Positions 37,000-49,971 of a DNA stretch of 64,000 nt are shown piece by piece (the stretch's first letter is position 1; each line of letters begins with the position of its first letter). The notes beneath the pieces are model-generated. The model was not told the DNA's origin, searched no databases, and saw nothing but the letters and a program-made list of their open reading frames with translations. The stretch spans positions 197,814-261,813 of the forward strand of contig JAJEKV010000058.1 in assembly GCA_021234155.1 (NCBI GenBank), read 5' to 3'. The stretch comes from Isoetes taiwanensis. Lineage: Eukaryota > Streptophyta > Lycopodiopsida > Isoetales > Isoetaceae. A program made the translations under genes and the position numbers.

Positions 37000-37960
37000 G
37001 ATTGTAATTGTAATTGTAATTGTAATTGTAATTGTAATTGTAATTTATTCATGCCGGATAAGACCCTCAGGTCCATGGGCGAAACATTTACATAATATAG
37101 TGTTTTCAAGTCAGGTGCTAAGGTTTCACTCCCATCGATTATAGGTCTATCAGCTCCTTTCTTTCTTTCCAATAATCCCACAGATATGAGATATGCACAC
37201 AATTGCTTCAAAGTTAAGTGTAGCAGCAGGCCATTCAAAATGCATTCATAAATATCATGTTGATTGCGCAAATAATGAAAGGCTGAGCAGAGAAGTAATG
37301 CATGTTGTTCGTCCTCCACCTTAGTATCCATTCAGCATGAGCTATATTGTAGTTCCGGGGTGTTCCATTTAATCTTCTAACTTCAACCTCCAAATTATGA
37401 GAGCTAAGTCTAATTTGTGAAATGAGCTTTCATCTCTTTCGGTCCAAGCCTGAGTTTATCTTGCTCATCATATAATACCATCGAATTTATCTCTTTTCTA
37501 TAGAATTCTCTTTTCGGCCCCGAAGATCTCCGACATTGGGCCATAAATGACCGTACTTTTCAATGACCAATTGCTCTGATTCCTACCCTTTCAAAGATAG
37601 GTAGAAGGGCCCATTGGTAAATGAACTATCTATGCCATCCAAGACATCTTTGATATTTCGATTCCTGTAGAGCTTGATGAGGCAATCATGTTGTGTCCAT
37701 CTTTTTGACCCTTACATAATATACCTCAGCATTTGAAAGAGAGCTTCTACTTCCAAGGGGTACATGTTGCTCTCGACTAGAAGCATCTCATACAGGGTCT
37801 GTAGTTTTGCACCTAACTCCTCCAAAAGAAATTGTTTTAGCACCTGTTCTATTTTCTTCCATTTGTGTCACCCTGGTCCCCAAGTAGGACATGCATACAT
37901 TACCATGGGCTATACTAGCATGCAAAATAGGATCTTCTTAAGTGGCCATTGCCATATATA
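37000..37960 (-). mobile_element. LINE copy C, 3' fragment of the non-L1 family
   Basis: Minus-strand frames give the RT thumb region (MVMYACPTWGPG near 37885-37920, then a LPHQALQE-like phrase) and the C-terminal domain (VEDEQHALLLCSAFHYLRN, 37245-37320), the same order as in copies A and D. It ends in a perfect hexanucleotide tail of seven or so TTACAA units (37000-37044 on the plus strand as TGTAAT). Frame is broken several times. 5'-truncated within the RT. Confidence 0.75.
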
Positions 37961-39653
37961 GTTTTGAGAGCAGTAACTCACACAAATTAGTTTTCTTATT
38001 CATTGGCATCAAAATCTATTTTATTGGACAATCATAAGAAACAAATAAAACCTAAGCTTCTAGCTTCTAAGGTATTACATTGTTAGATGCTTCTCATTAA
38101 GTTAAGGGGTCCCGAGAAAGCTCTGAGATAACTAACTTACTTGGCAAGTATTAGAAAAAATAATTTATTATGTTATGATTTTCCATCCCTCGTACCCCCT
38201 ATCCAATCTATCATATCGACCGTTTCCGTTCCATTTTTCCTTCCTGCTGTTGATACAGATCCATGATTGAGAGAATTATCATAAAAATCCTCAGAATCTC
38301 TCCCTTTGAAGGATCTTAACAAAGCATTTGATTCCTTTTTAACAATGATCTTTGTTCAAGATAAGTGTAGGGTGGTCAAGAATCAAAGGCACTCTATTAG
38401 AGGCAAGGTAAATATCAAATGTTGTGGTTAGGCATATTATGCACCACTAAGTACACAAAATCAATTTTCAAATTTGTATCTTTAAGTGTTAAAAATTTTG
38501 TCGCCCGCGATACACGCCAAAGAATCTATTAATGCTAAACTTACGTAAATAAAAGCATTTCCACGCTAATATAAAATGGATAGATGAACATTATGTAACA
38601 AAAGAAATATTTCACAATTGTTGCAATATAAGATCTTGCTCTTAATTTGCTTGCAAATGATTAGCAATGTATTTTAAGCACGATTGTCTAATTTGATCAT
38701 GGTAATTTAAATTCAATCAAATTTATACTACCATTGTGAGTTAGTCTTTAAAAGTTAGGAAAGGGGTCCACAAATTATACATCCCTTTGATGATCTTGCT
38801 TCGGAAGATAAAGTCGATGTTTTATTGTTGGATTGAAGAGGTTTTGAACCCCATCTTAGATATTTGCTTCCAAAACAATTAGGATGATTCGGCTCCTTAG
38901 CAATTTGATAGTATCAAAGCTTTTTGAATCATTTACGCAATGACTTTGTTCAAGTGATGTGGGTAGAATATGGTGCGAGAATCCAAGGCCATGAAAAGCA
39001 TGTAATACACTACACCAACATGGGAGAAACCGTAATGTAATGCTTATAACAACTAGGAATGTCATGCTTTTAGAAAAGTTGATATTACCGATATGGATGG
39101 CAAGCACTCATTGGACAAATTCTGTGGTAAGTTAGGTTTGTTCGCTTGAAAAATACAAATTTTCACTGAGTAGTTTATGGAAGGACAATACAAATTTCTG
39201 GTAGATTTTATACATATTTCTACAAGGACAATATAGACTCCTGATTGAATAGAATTGAACTTCAAATATCGATTACTTGAGGGGGAACAATAGGAAATTT
39301 TCCGATTAAGTTAAAAAGTTTACCCAACACTTATGCCAAGGATGAATTTTGTTATTTATTTTTTTAGCGACAAACCTTATGCATCCTGTGTGGAAATAAG
39401 AATTCTTAAAATCCTAACGCAATGCTATGAGGTTTCCAAATCAAGCCCGTAGAAAGGACCGTAGAAGAGATGGGAAGGGGCCCGGATCTGCCAACTAACT
39501 GGTAGTTATATAATATGCAACAGGCGCGCCCTGCAACTCCGCCCGCCTCAAAGACTCAAGTCCACCCTTCCTCCTCAATTCTTAGTTCTAGTTATCTGGC
39601 AGGATCAGAACACCTCAATCCTTACTTCTAGTTATCTTGCCCGGATCAGAACA
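37961..39653. other. Intergenic with a possible retrotransposon primer-binding site
   Basis: At about 38909-38923 the sequence GATAGTATCAAAGCTT resembles the TGGTATCAGAGC primer-binding site (initiator tRNA-Met) that follows the 5' LTR in many plant LTR retrotransposons, but with three mismatches and no paired LTR seen. Apart from that nothing is recognised up to the tubulin pseudogene. Confidence 0.25.
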
Positions 39654-42160
<2,507 letters not shown>

Positions 42161-43067
42161 ATCTTCCACACAAACTTTTAGCTTAGATCTATAGACCGAT
42201 TTCCTGTTTTTGATAACTAGCTTCATGAGGGTCCTTTTGTTTGATGTAATAATAGAAGCTGTTTATTTCACAGACTTTTGCCCATTTTTTATATGATTTT
42301 GTAATGTCTTCCTATTGCAGCTTTTTTTGGCTCATTTTGCTAGAGACATAAAGTTGCAATATGCATTAATGTACTGTCAAATGTTAGAGCTGTTTCCTCT
42401 CATTTTCCTCTGTTTTGTTGCAAACTTCTAGTCTGTGAGCTTAAGCGGCATCGTCCAAAATGCAATAAAATATGGACAGTTATATTCAAATACTCATTTA
42501 AAATAGAAACTGCACAATCCAATTCAAATACACAGTTAAAACACAATTAATCCACAAATCAAATACAAAGAAATTGCACTGAAGGTTATCCCATTCACAG
42601 AAAACCATTTAGAGTTATAATCCCAAATTTACAATAGAAAACAAATGAAAAAAAAAGGTCATGCTAGAATGTTTTCCGAGTAGAAATTTCAAGGCAATCC
42701 AAGTTCAAAACCTTGTTGCAGTTTTGAAGAACATTGTCTAACTCAGAAGCATCTGTGCAATTGACACAATGTCATTACATTGGCAAATGGTTTTTACAAG
42801 TTTCTTTTTGGGGGGAAATGTTTTATTTGAAATTAGGGTTTTTTTATGCATCTTGTTTTTTCTTAAACTATAGTTAAGGCCAATTCGGCTATTCGAATTT
42901 GGCCTTCCACATGTAAAATTTCTGCCTAATATGCAAATAAGCTTAGGGCAAATTGCAATTTTGCCTTGGGGCGTTTACAGAGCCATTGTAGCCACATATA
43001 CAGAATGGAGAATACCTCTGTAAAGCCGGATTTGATGGATTTGATGGAAGCTATTTATCGAATAGTT
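42161..43067. other. 3' flank of the tubulin pseudogene, nothing else seen
   Basis: AT-rich DNA. No further exons and no repeats that I can define. Confidence 0.5.
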
Positions 43068-43134
43068 ACCCTCTTTCATTCTGCTATTCGTTGCCTCGGA
43101 TAGATGATATTTTGGATCGTCTTGGAGGAGCCAA
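43068..43134 (+). mobile_element. Ty3/gypsy RT scrap
   Basis: A 44-base stretch (43091-43134) is identical to 44883-44926 inside the gypsy RT fragment and encodes [14 protein letters not shown]. It is preceded by a 20-base word that recurs at 43466-43485. Confidence 0.85.
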
Positions 43135-43139
43135 ATGAT

Positions 43140-43450
43140 TCACTATAAGATTGATTTGCCCCTCAATTACATTAGAATTCACTAGAATGCCCCTGCTTCA
43201 TAAAATAGCATTAACAATTAACTTTGATACAGGATGCCCTTTTAAGATAGTTGCTTACCAAAACATACTTTTTGAATCAATAGAGGTCCTTTTGAAAATA
43301 TTCCATGTGATGTCTCTTGCTGGTGGTGCACGGCAACTATGACAGTTATACCCAACCTCTTGGCAATTTTTACGTCGTTATGGCCTCTTTTATGAGCCAA
43401 CATCCTCAGTGCGGATGCATCTTTTTTTTGGATGCCTTGGTTGAGAATGT
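43140..43450 (-). pseudogene. Armadillo-repeat gene fragment, copy 1
   Basis: The minus strand encodes DASALRMLAHKRGHNDVKIA followed by KRLGITVIVAV, which fits an armadillo (ARM) repeat (ALxxLAxxxxNxxxIAxxxGIxxLVxxL). A closely similar fragment with the same 3' non-coding flank lies at 54730-55095. ARM proteins are protein-binding scaffolds, often with U-box or kinase partners. Here only about one repeat is present, with no start and a broken end, so it is a captured or left-over exon. An ankyrin reading is possible but fits less well. Confidence 0.5.
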
Positions 43451-43485
43451 ACAGAGGTATTGGCCCCCTCTTTCATTCTGCTATT

Positions 43486-44600
43486 ACGCCTATTCCTTGA
43501 AAATTAGAAGCCTTCTTATCTTCAGCCAAAAGAAGCACACCTTAAATTACATTACACTTCTGATAGACCTCGGTACTCCTACGCCCAGTAACAAACAAGC
43601 TTGCCAACCTGTGGAGGTATGCCAATCAATGACATCCAAGTGACAACAGACACCCTGCCATCCTTATTAGACATTTCTACATTCAATTCTTTCCCACGAC
43701 CTTCAACCAAGAAGTTATTGCATTCTGACCAACCCCGGTCTTCCCATATCATGCCTGAAAACAAGTGAGTAAAAAATAAACAAGAAAATAAGATATTCAC
43801 AAGAAGCTTACATCTCTAGACCTATCAGTCGGCTGAAGTATGCGTCGAAGTACTCTAGATTCCTTCTCAAATAAATGCCAGGCATATTACTTATATGCGA
43901 CCAGAAACTCCTCTTCATAACTCATATAGGAGGTCTAAAATGAGTGCTATAAAATTTGGTATACAACATGCCCCAATTCTTGGATTTGACTCCTGGTTGC
44001 TGCAAGGCTTTTTGGTGTTTTTTTATTTCATGCTGCTCTCAAAAGTTCAACCAATTAACTTGCTCATTTTTCTTATGTAGAAATACGTCGCAAAAGTTAG
44101 AGGTCTTCCCAAGCATATAGCTTCCCAATAAGCTATTTATTCAACGTTCTACCTCTCAACATTGGTCTGGGTTGAGGTTCTTTATCTGAAATGGAAGTAT
44201 TCCAAGACATTGGAACAATGACATTATAATTAAATTACAAAAGGGGTTGAGTTCACAGATTATATAATGCACATGTAGCATGTCCTTTTTTGGTACTCTT
44301 TTCCCCCAAACGGACTTCAACTCATCTGGTGAAGCATATTGTTCAACATGTTTGTAAAGCTATCTGTAAGTATATTCGATGATGTTGAGGCCTGGTTTTG
44401 AATCCATTTACACAATGAAGCTTTCTGTTATGTTTTCTCTTGGCAACAAAAGGAGGTAGAGTTTCAAAGGGAGGGAAAGATCAACGTATTTGGACACGTG
44501 GCATGATAAGTTGAATTTGCTTAATCAACCTGCCATTATTATAACTACATCTTCTATAACTTCTAGCCCATACTAGAAACACCCACACTACAAATGGATG
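43486..44600. other. Intergenic, nothing recognised
   Basis: No open frame with family resemblance and no defined repeat between the two gypsy fragments. Confidence 0.45.
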
Positions 44601-44969
44601 GAAAGATTTAAAGACATGTTCCCAAAAGAGTTGTCGTAAGGGCCAGCACCTTCTCGGGGAGTTGAGCATGAAATTGTGAGCCAGGGATCAAGCCAATGGA
44701 GTCCTCTGGAGTTAGAGGAAGTTAAGCATCAAGTTAAAGAACTGCTTGCAAGGGGATTTATTAAGCCTAGTAAGTCGCCTTTTGCAAGTCCAGTTTTGCT
44801 TGTTAAGAAGAAGGATGGAACTATGCGTATGTGCATGGACTATCGTGCTCTTAACAAGGCAACTATGAAGGATAGGTATCCGTTGCCTCGGATAGATGAT
44901 ATTTTGGATCGTCTTGGAGGAGCCAATGTCTATAAAATTTGTAAAATAGACATAAAAACTATATACTAA
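44601..44969 (+). pseudogene. Ty3/gypsy reverse transcriptase fragment
   Basis: The frame from 44676 contains [20 protein letters not shown], then [20 protein letters not shown] and [20 protein letters not shown], the N-terminal finger region of a gypsy (Metaviridae) RT. Upstream from 44601 the phrase MFPKEL, and a decayed [10 protein letters not shown], continue the match in another frame. It stops after LDRLGGAN, just before the catalytic aspartate region, and turns into unrelated AT-rich sequence. No protease, RNase H or integrase is found nearby. Confidence 0.88.
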
Positions 44970-46229
44970 TTCTTTTTTTATTTTTACGGACATTTAATTA
45001 GAAGTCAAGTACAAGTAAAGATGCAAAGACGGGAATAAGATCTCAGAGGATAATCTTGGATCCACTGAGTGAAACAACCTGCCCATGCATACTTACAAGG
45101 GACAAGTGAAGAACAATGATAAGACTTAGCAATGCTACCTTGAGCATATTGGAGAACACGATCATCTGCCACATCCAGACCTTTGGACCTCTGAAGATTA
45201 TCAGTCCCGGTGACCATCTTGATGCACTCTTTTTTTGGTATCCTATTGTAGCTCCTTTGAAGACTCAAGTCTATAGTGACTTATCTCTTGATGGCTTCAT
45301 TCATATCATACATTCCATATGTTCATTGCACATCTCTCTATAACCTTTCTAGATCAAAGTGGTAGTGGGTATTCATACGATTTTAATTAGCCTTTATTTT
45401 GGGCCATGCCAATCATTGTTGTTGGACTTTTCATAAGGTTAAATGTAGTTTAAATTTTTTCTAAGGAAGAAACTATGATCCATCAAACTATCAAAGTAAT
45501 TGAGGTAGCATAGTCGAAAGCCACCTACCTACCAAGCATTTGGTTTGCCAAATTTCATGCATAAAAAGTGCCACCCTTTTTTAATGCACATTTCTCCTAC
45601 TAGGATCCATTTTACCACCTTCATGTAACAACACAATATAGTCACAATATAGTGACTATATAATAGTCCCATAAGCATTAGCACTTGTTTATGACACCGG
45701 ATATATGATTTTGAAAAGTCATGTATGAACATCTTGCTTTAAGACAAACAAAATATTCTCGCTTTTGAAAAGTCATGTATGACTAACTATGGAGTTTTGC
45801 ACAATACTCGCGTGTGTGTGATTGCAACATTATATCCAATTATTTGCATGTATAAGTGGTGAGAATTAACAAATCCTTAGCAAGTATTTACCTCGAAGCT
45901 TCTTGTCCTCAAGGTGGTCCTTCAATGTTGATGGAAAAACACTATGTTGAAAAAAATAGAAAAGAGCATTCTAGAGCGTGAGGAAAGAATGGTGGCATCT
46001 TACTCTCGGCTCTAACACTTCCCACTAGTTTGTGTATAAAACAACAAAATCTCCAAGTGGTAACGATAGAAGCTTCTATGACAATGCTTAGACTATGTTA
46101 GGAAGGTCAAAATGAACCTATGGTAATGTTTACAAATGCTTTTTTCAAACTTTTTTTGTGAAAAAAAAAAAAAGATTTTTGTGGCAAAATATCCAAGTCA
46201 CTAACGATAAAGAATAAAAAGGTGGACAG
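44970..46229. other. Intergenic, no assigned gene
   Basis: A minus-strand frame of 87 codons (45005-45268) resembles nothing I know. The word TTTGAAAAGTCATGTATGA is repeated near 45711 and 45763. A perfect 9-bp hairpin occurs at 45637-45660. An A run at 46157-46171 lies just outside the L1 3' end. Confidence 0.45.
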
Positions 46230-46341
46230 ACGCCTTTTAAGATTTTATTTACTTAAAGAGAATGGGCAGAGGTGCACCCATCCACGAATATGAGATGGGG
46301 GTAGCTACGTAGCTCCAGCTTGTACTATTCTCTTTCCCGAC

Positions 46342-47658
46342 CTAGGCCTGATTAAAATAGGTGCCCCATATTTCTTCCTTTATCTCTTCTTCACTTTTAA
46401 AAACTAGCCTAAATTTTTTAAGTCTTTCAAGTACCAGGTGAAGTAGCTGAGTTGATGATATGAATACCTCCTGATTCTCAGCGAAGACACGGGCATTCCT
46501 CCTTTTCCATATTGACCAGATCGTCCAGGCCCTGGCTATGTGAAAAGAAATCTTCTTCTTGGGACACCATTCTGGAGGGAGAATTCCTAGCAGCAATTCT
46601 TTGGTTCCTAAGGGGTATTCGAACCTATCCAGACTCCAGGCCCATACTTCATGCAGCATCCCACATTCCACCAGACAATGTTCTATGGATTCTTCTTCGT
46701 CTTCACACATAGGGCAAAGTGGGCTCATGTTATTGTCCCATTTGGAGACTAGATGATTGACCCTTGGGACCCTGTGGATCACTTGCCAAAGAAGGGCATT
46801 GATTCGTGGGGGGAGGAATTTCAGCCAAGCGTTTCTCCAGATGTTTTTAAGGATGTCCTCCGTGATCACTAGCTCCCACTTGGGAGATACTGGAAGAAAT
46901 CCCTTAGTCTTCAAACGACTGTAGCATGACTTCACAAACTTGTTTGGTCAGATCGAAGGATATACGACCCATGGATTTTGAGCTCCTCTATTTATTGTGT
47001 TTGGGGTCACGGAAGCCACACATTCCCAAATTATCTTGTCGCCTCCTTTAAACCAAAAGCGGACTTGAAATGCTTTCCAACCGGCGGGTGCTCTCCCATA
47101 TACCACCTGAGCACAAGAATGTATACCACAGTTTTCCATCTCTTCACAATCCTCGCGTCCACCCACTATACCTAATGGGCCTTGTTTATTTGTGCAATCC
47201 CGGTTGGTACCCACCATGGAGGGGAGGTCCCCGCTTTAAATTTCTTTGATATCAAGCGTGAATAGTTTCTTTATGGCATTCCAAGCGAAATAAGACCCTT
47301 CGTGAAGGGGGAGCTTCTTTACATGCCTTGAGAAAAAAAAAAAGAGAGACCATGAAAGCGAGACCTTGACGGAGGGCTTACTATGCTTACAAGAATATAA
47401 TAGAGCTTGGTTGATGAGGTGCAGACCTGGAGACTTCACCTTTTCCTGAAGAATCATCCATATGAATTTGGCTATTAATACTTTGCTCTGTAAGACTATG
47501 TCAAACATATCTGCTTTGTCCCTCTTGCACTTCCACCAAGCAATTTTGATCGTTGCACCTTCTTCATTACCTCCCCAGACGAAGTTTCGAATCAGCCCTT
47601 CTAACTCCTGCACCTTCTCCCTCGGAGCAAGTAGAATTGATGATATGTATACAAACAA
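46342..47658 (-). pseudogene. L1 ORF2 C-terminal part with zf-RVT
   Basis: Frames at 47236-47658 (FVYISSILLAPREKVQELEG, LIRNFVWGGNEEG, KIAWWKCKRDK), 46948-47217 and 46342-46935 continue the L1 ORF2. The last holds the RVT zinc-binding domain: FLPPRINALLWQVIHRVPRV, CPMCEDEEESIEHCLVEC and the aromatic-rich C-terminus (WTIWSIWKRRNARVF). Cysteines and histidine of the CPMC-H-C finger are intact. It ends 110 bases before the 3' UTR end of the element. Confidence 0.9.
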
Positions 47659-47889
47659 CGTGACTTCACACTTGGATGAGTTCGTTAAGTTTAACCTACT
47701 CGTATGAACAACAGTTTAGTAAAGTAAAACTAATGGCAACGATATTTGTCATTATTGGGACTTGTGCTTTTAGTCCCAATTTGCTAGAAGAGCTACTTGC
47801 AAATGAGAAGGCTTCCTATTGTGAAATGTAAATATGAAGCACAACAAAATTGGAACCAAGTATGTATATATGTGTAATCCATAGTTTTA

Positions 47890-48060
47890 ACAAATGACTG
47901 AATATATTCTCCAGCCATCCCCATTGGGCTGCATAAAAACATCATCATGTACTCCCAGAGTAGAAAGCAAAGTAATAGCCTGACTGTTCAAGAAGCATGG
48001 AATATATTTTGTCCAACACACAATGGCTTCACAGTTGCCTCTTGTCCCTATGGTAAATGC
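47890..48060 (-). pseudogene. RNA-dependent RNA polymerase (RDR) gene fragment
   Basis: The minus strand encodes, from 48012 down, [20 protein letters not shown] followed by [10 protein letters not shown]. This corresponds to the conserved plant RDR segment of the type [22 protein letters not shown], which lies upstream of the catalytic DxDGD motif. Plant RDRs make double-stranded RNA for siRNA silencing. Only some 40-55 residues are present; the catalytic motif is absent, and the frame ends at a stop after WRIYSVIC. The residues on the N-terminal side (about 48050-48120) do not match. A solitary exon scrap captured in transposon DNA, on the same strand as the L1. Confidence 0.7.
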
Positions 48061-48287
48061 GAATGGATTGAAAAGCCATGCTACTGCAGATAAGATAACA
48101 TGTATTGCTTTTCGTTCATGCCATGTAACTTCAGCAAGGCATAAATAAAATTGCCCACCAATAGGTCTGCATTATGTCACCACACTGCTTGTCTTAAATC
48201 TATGGAAGAAACCTAGGAAAATATTTGTTGAGTAATTAGATACCAGCTGATGAGAAAAGAAGCTTTCCGCAGGATCGATGCCACCAT

Positions 48288-48790
48288 TCATTTCCCATAT
48301 GAGTCAATAAGAGCATTTCCAACAAGCATATCCGAATCAAGTTTACGTGATATAGCATAAGAATGAATCCACTTTGTCCCACGACAAGACTTACGTGTTT
48401 GTGAACATGCCAACGACAACGACCACGGTGACATTATTTGGCATAAGACCTTCCGCCTCCATCTCGTAAAATATGAATTGTCTCCTTGGGATTTCCTTGC
48501 CAAAGACAAAACGATGATAGGATTGAATTCCATGAAACCGGATTCCTCCCCCGCATTTTATCAAAAATTCTCGTGACCTTCTTGACCATCATCATATGTT
48601 GTACAAGTTCATAAGGGCGGTTGCTAGAACAATACGAATCAAGGGCGGACTTTAATGCAGGAGTGTATGCGTTTGCCTTGTGCCAATGCCTCTTCAGAAA
48701 TGCATGCTTCTACCACCTTTGGAATAGGTTACCTTGTGCGGCAAGATGCCTTCCGGTGCATTTCGTGAAAGTATGATAATGCTTTCCCCG
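48288..48790 (-). pseudogene. PPR gene fragment
   Basis: Minus-strand pieces read like PLS-type PPR motifs: NAPEGILPHKVTY, a degraded segment, then SWSLSLACSQTRKSCRGTKW and IHSYAISRKLDSDMLVGNALIDSYGK. The last phrase is a good match to the L-to-S junction (GRxIHxxIxxxGLxSDxxVGNALIDMYGKCG). Several stops and frameshifts separate the pieces. It is less like the intact gene at 2777-5425 than that gene's own repeats are to each other, so it came from another PPR gene. Confidence 0.6.
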
Positions 48791-49084
48791 CCATCCCCAG
48801 TTTGAATAAAATACAATCGGTGAGAGTCAAAGTCACTAATTATAATGTAAGCATGGAAAAACTTGCCTTTTGCAAGACTACCAAATCTCGTGCACCCTGG
48901 ATTACCACGCGTGCGTCGGATCTGGCCAATCCCTCTGCATCAGTATGTTGGAGCCTCTGGACACCTCTCGTTTTCGATTATGCTCAATTATGATTGGGGA
49001 CGCCTATGATTTTAAGATGTCGAATCTGAGTTTGCCTAAGGTTTTGATGGTATATCGAGCCTCTATCACGGTTTCGCTTAAGCT

Positions 49085-49185
49085 TTTTAGAATATGAAAT
49101 ACGGGGATTCGAACCTCTACCAAAATAACTCAATGTCCTAATAAGACTACTTTAACCAATCTAACCAGTGAGCTAATGTGACTAT
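49085..49185 (-). mobile_element. tRNA-like SINE head
   Basis: On the minus strand an A-box TAGCTCACTGG (49165-49175) is followed by a B-box GGTTCGAATCCCC (49103-49115), close to the pol III consensus (GGTTCGANTCC). The acceptor arms do not pair, so it is not a functional tRNA gene. A 13-base direct repeat TCTTAAATCTATG flanks the stretch 48205-49191 (copies at 48192-48204 and 49192-49204), the second copy just outside this head. Confidence 0.6.
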
Positions 49186-49288
49186 TTTTTATCTTAAATC
49201 TATGTTTTTTTTTATAATAACCCATTGAATTGTTTTAGGGATATGGTCTATGGTTTCAAGAATTATATCTATATGAAATCCCCCTGGA

Positions 49289-49971
49289 ACCCCCTGTTAT
49301 TTTGCTACATATTGGTCCCAAATGCAGGCTTATCTGGGATCACGTAAACTGTGGGTATTGCTTAGCTTCATTTTCTTCGGCTTCACCCTCTCTTATTATG
49401 GCCTCTGAAACATCAGTTTCACCTGAAAAGATTGTAAACCTGTAAGATCGGCAACCTGCAAAGATGGCAGAATACCGAGCCCCTGGATCCGCTGACAAAT
49501 ATCTTGCTTTGACGCCCCAGCCAGAAGAGATGATGCATTGGATAAATGTTCCTCGGCCAAGATGCCTGGTTGCAGCTGCAAAGCAACAAAGGATGAACCC
49601 GTCAAACCGATTAACCTCAGACGTTATCAGACCAAATCCGGAGGCAACCAGACTTGGTATGCAAGAACTAACCCGACATAGCCACGAAGCAAATTAGGCC
49701 CATAACCCCTCAAACCCTAAAATGGGTTCTCTCGAGCCTTGCATGTCGAGCAGAATGTGATAAAATAAGAAAAATACAATATAATAACGAAATATATGAT
49801 ATATGGATCTAAACCATTGGATGTAGGCATCAAAATTAGTTCAAGCGTATGCGCACTCTAGATATACTAATTAGTATGGCTCATCAAATACATCCACGAA
49901 ATCATATAAAAACCTTAGGAAAAAAAAGTACAAAAATACAAAAGAAACCCCCTGTTATTATGCTACATATT
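49289..49971. repeat. 640-bp segment between 24-base direct repeats
   Basis: CCCCCTGTTATTTTGCTACA (49289 on) and CCCCCTGTTATTATGCTACA (49948 on), each followed by TATT, flank a segment with two overlapping short frames (49396-49605 minus, 49464-49697 plus). The right copy overlaps the last L1 codons (GRNM). So the left copy is either a duplicated target site or a remnant of the same L1 segment. I do not recognise what lies between. Confidence 0.6.

Larger units (their letters stand above)
47665..49960. other. Foreign 2.3-kb insertion inside the L1
   Basis: The L1 frame ends at LAGRNM (49963) and resumes with FVYISSILLAPREKV (47658), which are adjacent in ordinary plant L1 proteins. Between them lie an RDR fragment, a PPR fragment, a tRNA-like SINE head, and a 640-bp segment bounded by direct repeats (49289-49312 and 49948-49971). 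The exact ends and the kind of insertion are unclear, and it may be several nested events. Confidence 0.75.

Noticed and set aside
45637-45660. Perfect 9-bp hairpin TATAGTCAC/GTGACTATA
   Set aside because: Short, AT-rich and isolated; no sign that it is a MITE or terminator.
47754-47787. Helitron 3' end: 9-bp hairpin ATTGGGACT/AGTCCCAAT followed by CTAG
   Set aside because: Only three bases separate hairpin and CTAG (usually about ten), the next base is A and not T, and the captured fragments lie on the wrong side.
49085-49185. Functional tRNA gene
   Set aside because: A and B boxes are good but the acceptor and T stems do not pair, so a SINE head is likelier.
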